Positions 59,948-64,000 of a stretch of 64,000 bases of DNA are shown in pieces (the stretch's first letter is position 1; each line of letters starts with the position of its first letter). Position numbers and translations under genes: made by a program. The notes under the pieces are model-generated. The model was given only the letters and a program-made list of their open reading frames with translations. It made no database searches and was not told the origin of the DNA. Source of the stretch: Streptomyces sp. NBC_00464 (GTDB lineage: Bacteria; Actinomycetota; Actinomycetes; Streptomycetales; Streptomycetaceae); contig NZ_CP107899.1 of the NCBI RefSeq assembly GCF_036013915.1, positions 6,221,001 through 6,285,000 of the forward strand, given 5' to 3'.

Positions 59948-60532
59948 ATGACGACGACCACTGCCACCGGCCAGCTCATCGGATACGCCCGCGTCTCCAC
60001 CGACGACCAGGAAGGGCAGCTGCAGCACGACGCGCTGACGGGCGCAGGGTGCGCCCGCATCTTCGAGGACAAGGCCAGTGGCAAGAACACCGACCGGCCG
60101 CAGCTCACGGCCGTACTGGACTACGCCCGACCCGGCGACGTCCTGTGCGTGTGGAAGCTTGACCGGCTCGGCCGGTCGCTCATCGACCTTGTGTCCATCG
60201 TCGATGGACTGCGCGAGCGAGGCATAGGGTTCCGCGTGCTCGACGGTGCGCTCTCCTCCGTCGACACCACATCGGCCGATGGCCGCCTGTTCTTCCAGAT
60301 CATCGCGGCCATGGCGGAGTTCGAACGGTCGCTCATCAAGGACCGCACGCGGGCCGGGCTGGAAGCGGCCAAGGCGCAGGGCCGTACCGGCGGCCGGCCG
60401 TCTGTGGTGGACGAGGATGTACTCACCGTGGCCCGTGCCAGGAAGGCCAAGGGAGAGAGCGTCAGTGCCATCGCCAAGGCCCTCGGAATCTCCCGAGCCA
60501 CGCTGTACCGACACCTTGGAGAGAGCGCCTGA
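59948..60532 (+). CDS. Tn3-type serine resolvase
   Basis: This 194-residue small serine recombinase begins LIGYARVSTDDQEGQLQ (catalytic Ser). It has DRPQL, the Arg-rich active-site run WKLDRLGRSLIDL, and MAEFERSLIKDRTRAGL of the dimer helix, and ends in a Hin-like helix-turn-helix (SAIAKALGISRATLYRHL). It should resolve cointegrates or dimers at res sites; a res-like region lies directly upstream. No transposase accompanies it. The ATG at 59948 is preferred over ATG 59924, which falls inside site II. Confidence 0.9.
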   Translation: MTTTTATGQLIGYARVSTDDQEGQLQHDALTGAGCARIFEDKASGKNTDRPQLTAVLDYARPGDVLCVWKLDRLGRSLIDLVSIVDGLRERGIGFRVLDGALSSVDTTSADGRLFFQIIAAMAEFERSLIKDRTRAGLEAAKAQGRTGGRPSVVDEDVLTVARARKAKGESVSAIAKALGISRATLYRHLGESA

Positions 60533-60567
60533 GACGGGCGCGCATGAGTTCAGACAGGCCCTCGGCT

Positions 60568-60807
60568 CTATGCCGAAGGCTTATCCTCATCGGCCCGCAC
60601 CACCATGGCGAACGCCGTGCAGATCCGCCGGAATCCACGATGGTTGCTCATGCCGGTATGGCTCATGCACTCGACGTCGACCGCAGCACTGTCCGTCGAA
60701 GACTCCGCCTTCCACTTGCAGTGCAGGCACTCCGCCTCATACGTCACGTCAGTGTCCGGATGCTGCGCGATCCGGTGCGTCACGAACCGCAGAACCGTGC
60801 GCGCCAT
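60568..60807 (-). CDS. Small Cys-rich protein, DUF7848-like
   Basis: This 79-residue protein has CLHCKW and VECMSHTGMSNHRGFRRIC, recalling DUF7848 proteins that accompany XRE/DUF5753 regulators in Streptomyces. A zinc site is likely. The ATG shares one base with the stop of the gene before it, so the two are coupled. Confidence 0.6.
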   Translation of the reverse strand: MARTVLRFVTHRIAQHPDTDVTYEAECLHCKWKAESSTDSAAVDVECMSHTGMSNHRGFRRICTAFAMVVRADEDKPSA

Positions 60808-61010
60808 CAGTGCACCCGGTGTTCGTTCCGGAGATGAACCCGCAGGGCCACGTTCACGTCCGACACCTGCGAGTAGTCCCCGACCGATGTGGCGTTCGCA
60901 CGAGCCACGCCGTACCGAAGGCACTCACGACAACCCGACACGGGGTCGGGCGGTGCAGAGGGAAGGGTCACGTATACCGGCCCGTCCATCGTCGTCTTGG
61001 GTGTGCTCAT
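60807..61010 (-). CDS. 67-residue protein of the XRE module
   Basis: This small protein has CRECLRYG and a C-terminal VALRVHLRNEH with a nearby His, resembling a single zinc finger. It lies between the XRE regulator and the DUF7848-like gene on the same strand and is coupled to the latter. Function unknown. Confidence 0.55.
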   Translation of the reverse strand: MSTPKTTMDGPVYVTLPSAPPDPVSGCRECLRYGVARANATSVGDYSQVSDVNVALRVHLRNEHRVH

Positions 61011-61098
61011 CCGTGCGACCTCCCGACTGTTCGCTTGCCGAAGGATGATCCCCCGGGGTGCGCACGGGATGGTGCTTCAGTCGCGTAGTCGACTGAAG

Positions 61099-61932
61099 TC
61101 ATGCACGGCAACCGGCGGACCACTCGGAGAGCCGCGCTCGAAGGTCTTCGCCAAAGAGGGCGTGTTCCTCGTACCCGGCGAACTCCTTCAGGTACGCCTG
61201 GACATCTCGGCCGTCGCGGAGTACGAGACTTCCCGCTGTCGTCTCGATGGTGACCAACGCGGCGTCGTAGATGGTGAACGTACTCAGAGGGGTTCGGGGC
61301 GTAGGTGTCCCTACGGGGATCACGCCGATCTGAACGTTCGGGAGGTAGGACAGGGACGCCAGCCGGTCCATCTGCTCGGCCAGTGCCAGTGGGGAGACGA
61401 CCGGCCAGCGAACCGCCTGCTCGGTCAGAACGAACGTGAACCGCTTCGAGGCGTCGTAGAGGACGGCTTGCCGTCCCAGCTTCCCCGCCACTGCCTTGCT
61501 CGTGTCGGCTGTCGAGTGGGCCAGGCTCGCCCGTACGTACTCCGGGGTTGCGAGCAGTCCGGTAACCATCGAGAGCAGGAAGTACCGCATCTGCGTGGAG
61601 GACGCTTCGAGGGACTTCAGCTCGGCCTGTCTCGTACCGAGCCCCTTGCGCCGAAGTTCTCGGAGGTTCCGCCACTCGGTGTTCGCCATCCTGGCGAGGG
61701 CGGAGACCTCGGCGACCAGTCCCGGCGGAGCGTCCAGAGCTCGCAAGATCTGCTCGACGTCGACCAGGGACGGCCGTGTCCGGCCGTTCTCGATGCGAGA
61801 CACCTTCGACTGGGACATGTTGCAGCGCGCGGCGAGCCGGTCCCCTGAGAGGCCGGCTCGCTTGCGCAAGTCCCGAAGCAGAGAGGCGAGTTCGGTGCCG
61901 GACTCGCCAAGCTGCTCAGCTTCGAACGTCAC
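61099..61932 (-). CDS. XRE family regulator with DUF5753 domain
   Basis: This 277-residue protein has an N-terminal helix-turn-helix (LASLLRDLRKRAGLSGDRLA, NMSQSKVSRIENGRT) followed by a DUF5753 domain with YEHSTT-like and FVLTEQAVRW segments. This class is very common in Streptomyces and often regulates development or small neighbouring genes. It starts at a GTG overlapping the DUF6879 stop (GTGA). Its likely operator is the palindrome at 62738. Confidence 0.87.
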   Translation of the reverse strand: MTFEAEQLGESGTELASLLRDLRKRAGLSGDRLAARCNMSQSKVSRIENGRTRPSLVDVEQILRALDAPPGLVAEVSALARMANTEWRNLRELRRKGLGTRQAELKSLEASSTQMRYFLLSMVTGLLATPEYVRASLAHSTADTSKAVAGKLGRQAVLYDASKRFTFVLTEQAVRWPVVSPLALAEQMDRLASLSYLPNVQIGVIPVGTPTPRTPLSTFTIYDAALVTIETTAGSLVLRDGRDVQAYLKEFAGYEEHALFGEDLRARLSEWSAGCRA

Positions 61933-62452
61933 TCCGTCACGCGCTCCGCGTACTCCAGGAAGGGAACAGACTCGGCAACGGCGATGCGCTGCCACTCGAT
62001 GAACGGCGCAGGGTCACCCTCGTACAGCTCCCGGCTGATCTGCGTGCCGTCGACCTCGTAGTGCATCAGGACGACTGTCGAGCGGTCGAACAGCCAGAAG
62101 TCCTCGACATCTGGCAACGGGTTCTCTCGCTCGGTCACGTCAAGGATGCGGATGTCCTCCCCGGCGAGCACGTGCGGGCGTAGTACCGGGAGAACTCGAA
62201 GCGCAGGTACTCGGTGAGCGGTCGAGTCAGGACATGTACTCGACCCTTGCTCTTACCCTCGCCGCATAGCCGCTTCAGGTCTTCCGCGTACGCGGACGAG
62301 TAGGCGTGCGGGTCGACGCGGTTGCCTGCCCGGAAGGCTTCAAACTCTTCCGCCTCCTGCGGTACCAGGTACTGGGGCAGGGTCTCCAGTCGCCACGCTT
62401 CCTTCTGGAAACCCCGGAGCATCGCCCGCCAGTCGTCACCATCCAAGAGCAC
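61929..62452 (-). pseudogene. DUF6879 family protein, frameshifted
   Basis: The first part (62452 to about 62170; LLDGDDWRAMLRGFQKEAWR, then LTEYLRFEFSRYYAR) and second part (about 62171 to 61929; LAGEDIRILDVTE, then DFWLFDRSTVVLMHY) are the two halves of a DUF6879 protein in different frames. One missing base in GCCCGCACGTGCTC explains the break; adding a C restores ARHVLAGEDI. It is either a real inactivating deletion or a sequencing error. The downstream half still ends in a coupled start of the XRE regulator. Confidence 0.75.
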
Positions 62453-62640
62453 GAACGGCCCCGAAGAACGCTCTCGGGGATCTCCACGAGCCCTTCCCCC
62501 TGCGGGGGAGTGAAGGCGTCGGACACGTCACCCTGAACCACGATGGAGCCGGAAGCGGTGCGGTAGACGTTCGAGCAGTCGTCCTCTCCACACGTGCCGT
62601 TGCCGTTGCCAGTGAGCCGAGTCAGTTCTTCGCGTGCCAT
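62275..62640 (-). CDS. Small companion protein of the DUF6879/XRE module, with an overlong tail
   Basis: The first 60 residues (MAREELTRLTGNGNGTCGED, then IVVQGDVSD and LVEIPESVL) look like the short Cys-containing protein often encoded just before DUF6879 genes. AAGGGGG lies 6 nt upstream of the ATG. After ESVL the frame has no stop until 62275, running 178 bp into DUF6879 in another frame. The tail is low in conservation and suggests loss of the original stop, in line with decay of the neighbouring gene. Confidence 0.5.
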   Translation of the reverse strand: MAREELTRLTGNGNGTCGEDDCSNVYRTASGSIVVQGDVSDAFTPPQGEGLVEIPESVLRGRSCSWMVTTGGRCSGVSRRKRGDWRPCPSTWYRRRRKSLKPSGQATASTRTPTRPRTRKT

Positions 62641-62660
62641 GCGGAACCCCCTTGACTTGT

Positions 62661-62687
62661 CGGCCCGGTCGGCCCGGTCGGGCCGCC
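62661..62687. repeat. 9-bp tandem repeat
   Basis: CGGCCCGGT occurs twice in tandem with a changed third copy, between the ribosome site of the companion gene and the palindrome upstream. Confidence 0.45.
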
Positions 62688-62737
62688 TGAGACGACCGTA
62701 CGGGGGCCGATCGCGACGGTCCATGCACAGACGTGAC

Positions 62738-62757
62738 TCATGCACGTTGTTGCATGA
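62738..62757. promoter_or_regulatory. Palindrome upstream of the XRE module (probable operator)
   Basis: TCATGCA-cgttgt-TGCATGA is a perfect 7-6-7 inverted repeat, with an extra CATGCA at 62722. It sits about 100 bp upstream of the module's first start codon. Confidence 0.5.
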
Positions 62758-62819
62758 ACTGGGGAGCGAGAGGTGCGCACAGAGGCTCTGAGGGATGTCC
62801 GGCTCCTTCTCGCCGGGTA

Positions 62820-62866
62820 TGACGAAGGGCCCCGCCCGACTCTCGTCAGACAGGGCCCGTCGCCAC
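62820..62866 (-). terminator. Possible hairpin after the serine recombinase gene
   Basis: GACGGGCCC and GGGGCCCTTCGTC segments can pair across about 20 nt on the minus strand, some 40 nt past the recombinase stop. Only moderately convincing. Confidence 0.35.
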
Positions 62867-62905
62867 GTGGCGCCGACAGCCGGCTTGGCCCTCCGTGATC
62901 GGATC

Positions 62906-64000
62906 TCAGGGGTTCCGGAACGTGATCCGGCAGTGCTCGCCCTTGAAGGATCGGACCCCTCGACCGCGCGGCATCAGCTCGACTCGCTCGCAGACCTGAA
63001 TGACGACGGTCCTCACGTATTCGATGCGGTCGGGGTCCTCGTAGTCCAGTTCCTCCCACAGGTACTCGATGTCGCCGAGGTCGACGCGCACCCGCTGCGA
63101 TGCCAGGTCTGCCAGCTCAGCCCGGATCTTGGTCAGGTCGGCGTCACACCTGCCGATGCCCGTCCGCAAGGTCGACGCGTCGATGTCCCCTACGGCGAAC
63201 ATCTCCGCCAGGGCGGTGCGCCTCTCGGATGCGGCCGTCTCCTCGGCCAGCAGCTCGGTCTCTCGCTCCTCGTCTGCGGCATCCGTGGCCGGTGCCGCGT
63301 TCCACTCCTCGGCCCTGTCGATGACCTTCCTGACCACGAAGGAGTCAAGCGGATCCGCGGGGCAGGTGATGCACCGACCACCCGAACAGGTGTAGATGCG
63401 GTACCGCTCGCCTGCCGCGTTCTTCTTGCTCCACCCTTGAGTGACGACGGCCTGACACTTCGAGCAGCGGACCACGCCGGACAGCAGGGCCTTGCGCTTG
63501 CCGCCTCCGCCCGTGTTGCGCTCGGGGTCGCTCAGGTGGCGGACCAGGGCCCGGAATATGCCCTCGGAGACGATCGCCTCCCAGTTGCCCGCGCCGGTCT
63601 CCTCGGTCCGACGCACGCGCTTCCCGTCCGGCTTCTCTACCCACTGCGAGTACGTCTGGATTCCCGCGTTCCTCGGCTTCAAGAGGACGCTGCGAAGGTT
63701 CGAGCTGCGCCATTCCTTGCCGTGCGGCGAGAGCAGTCCACGCGTGTTCCAGTCCTTCGCGATGGACCAGAGGGTGACGCCGGCCAGGACATCCCGGTAC
63801 GCCTGCCGCAGGGCTTCCGCCTCTGCTTCCCGGTGCCTGCCGTCCCGTTCGAAGCCGAAGGGGCGAGTACTCCAGAAGGGCCTCCCCGACTCCCTGCGCC
63901 GCTGGTGTCCGAGCACCTGACGCTCTACTCGCATCTCGGTCTCGTTGCGAGCCACCACAGCGCCGATGCGAGCAGCGAGACGGCCGGACGGAGTGGACAG
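62906..64000 (-). CDS. Large serine recombinase (integrase), partial at the window edge
   Basis: The C-terminal 364 residues of a large serine recombinase are present; the catalytic domain lies beyond 64000. Visible parts: the Recombinase domain (RPFGFERDGRHREAEAEALR, then WNTRGLLSPHGKEWRSSNLR), and a zinc ribbon (CSKC and, 30 residues later, CSGGRC). A coiled-coil region of Glu/Ala helices (about 200-270 residues from the window edge) precedes the C-terminal basic end. Such enzymes integrate phages and elements at single att sites. This is the best candidate for the integrase that targeted the glycosylase gene. The frame is open to the last base of the window. Confidence 0.9.
   Translation of the reverse strand: MSTPSGRLAARIGAVVARNETEMRVERQVLGHQRRRESGRPFWSTRPFGFERDGRHREAEAEALRQAYRDVLAGVTLWSIAKDWNTRGLLSPHGKEWRSSNLRSVLLKPRNAGIQTYSQWVEKPDGKRVRRTEETGAGNWEAIVSEGIFRALVRHLSDPERNTGGGGKRKALLSGVVRCSKCQAVVTQGWSKKNAAGERYRIYTCSGGRCITCPADPLDSFVVRKVIDRAEEWNAAPATDAADEERETELLAEETAASERRTALAEMFAVGDIDASTLRTGIGRCDADLTKIRAELADLASQRVRVDLGDIEYLWEELDYEDPDRIEYVRTVVIQVCERVELMPRGRGVRSFKGEHCRITFRNP

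Larger units (their letters stand above)
57299..64000. mobile_element. Integrative element (left part) inserted in a glycosylase gene
   Basis: The segment starts within a broken host gene. It carries accessory genes typical of actinobacterial integrative elements or prophages (small HTH protein, XRE/DUF5753 module, resolvase) and ends the window inside a large serine recombinase. Gene density falls, spacers lengthen and base composition is more mixed than in the flanking core genes. I see no capsid, conjugation or replication gene in this part. The element extends past 64000. Confidence 0.78.

Noticed and set aside
57925..62905. CRISPR array or anti-phage defence operon in the element
   Set aside because: No spaced direct repeats of 28-37 bp and no nuclease, helicase, kinase or TIR-type defence domain in the visible part.

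Overview
The window is high-GC actinobacterial chromosome, almost certainly Streptomyces. The evidence is dense genes with strong third-position G/C bias, frequent GTG starts, 4-nt ATGA/GTGA overlaps, a chaplin, a Gbn-type nucleoid protein, an Asp23/AmaP operon and a spo0M-like gene. From memory, the gene order runs parallel to the S. coelicolor SCO1839 (gbn) to SCO1800 (chpE) region, read in descending number. That comparison is recollection, not an alignment.

Layout. 1-5.8 kb holds the end of an upstream gene, a VOC protein, a zinc metallopeptidase, an ABC-F ATPase preceded by a probable leader peptide, gbn and an enoyl-CoA hydratase-like gene. 5.9-9.0 kb is a tightly coupled Asp23/Gls24-AmaP envelope operon with a divergent neighbour. 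9.1-14.1 kb has an SDR, a GH15 enzyme, SURF1, a zinc-ribbon protein and a DEDDh exonuclease. 14.2-19.1 kb is a TetR-controlled catabolic-looking cluster: acetoacetate decarboxylase-like protein, SDR and two amidohydrolases. 19.1-24 kb has a VIT transporter, an alkylglycerol monooxygenase-like membrane oxygenase coupled to a lysoplasmalogenase, an alcohol dehydrogenase and a CoA-transferase. 24-31.9 kb has a secreted subtilisin, DUF485 with an acetate symporter, moaA, small membrane proteins and tyrS. 32-36.7 kb holds tldD/tldE and fabG-fabI. 36.9-44.1 kb has a secreted protein, a membrane glycosyltransferase-like protein, a GntR/transporter pair, sixA and serB. 44.4-57 kb has an FHA-ABC fusion transporter, an SLT lytic enzyme, a two-component system, chpE, an ABC ATPase, NfeD/SPFH, a TSUP permease, an HNH protein, a PEBP protein and spo0M.

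From about 57.3 kb to the right edge the chromosome is interrupted by an integrative element. It has split the host DNA-3-methyladenine glycosylase gene. It carries a complete glycosylase whose start codon overlaps the stop of the truncated host gene. It also carries a small HTH protein, a Tn3-type resolvase with a recognisable res-like region, an XRE/DUF5753 regulatory module with a frameshifted DUF6879 gene, and a large serine recombinase cut by the window edge. The right end of the element lies outside the window.

Non-coding structure of note: two ~181-bp palindromic MITE-like elements (12.6 and 39.5 kb), a cluster of GATC sites flanking gbn, palindromic operators for the TetR and GntR regulators, several -10 boxes placed for leaderless mRNAs, and many perfect hairpins between convergent genes. 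I saw no tRNA, rRNA, CRISPR array or recognisable riboswitch.
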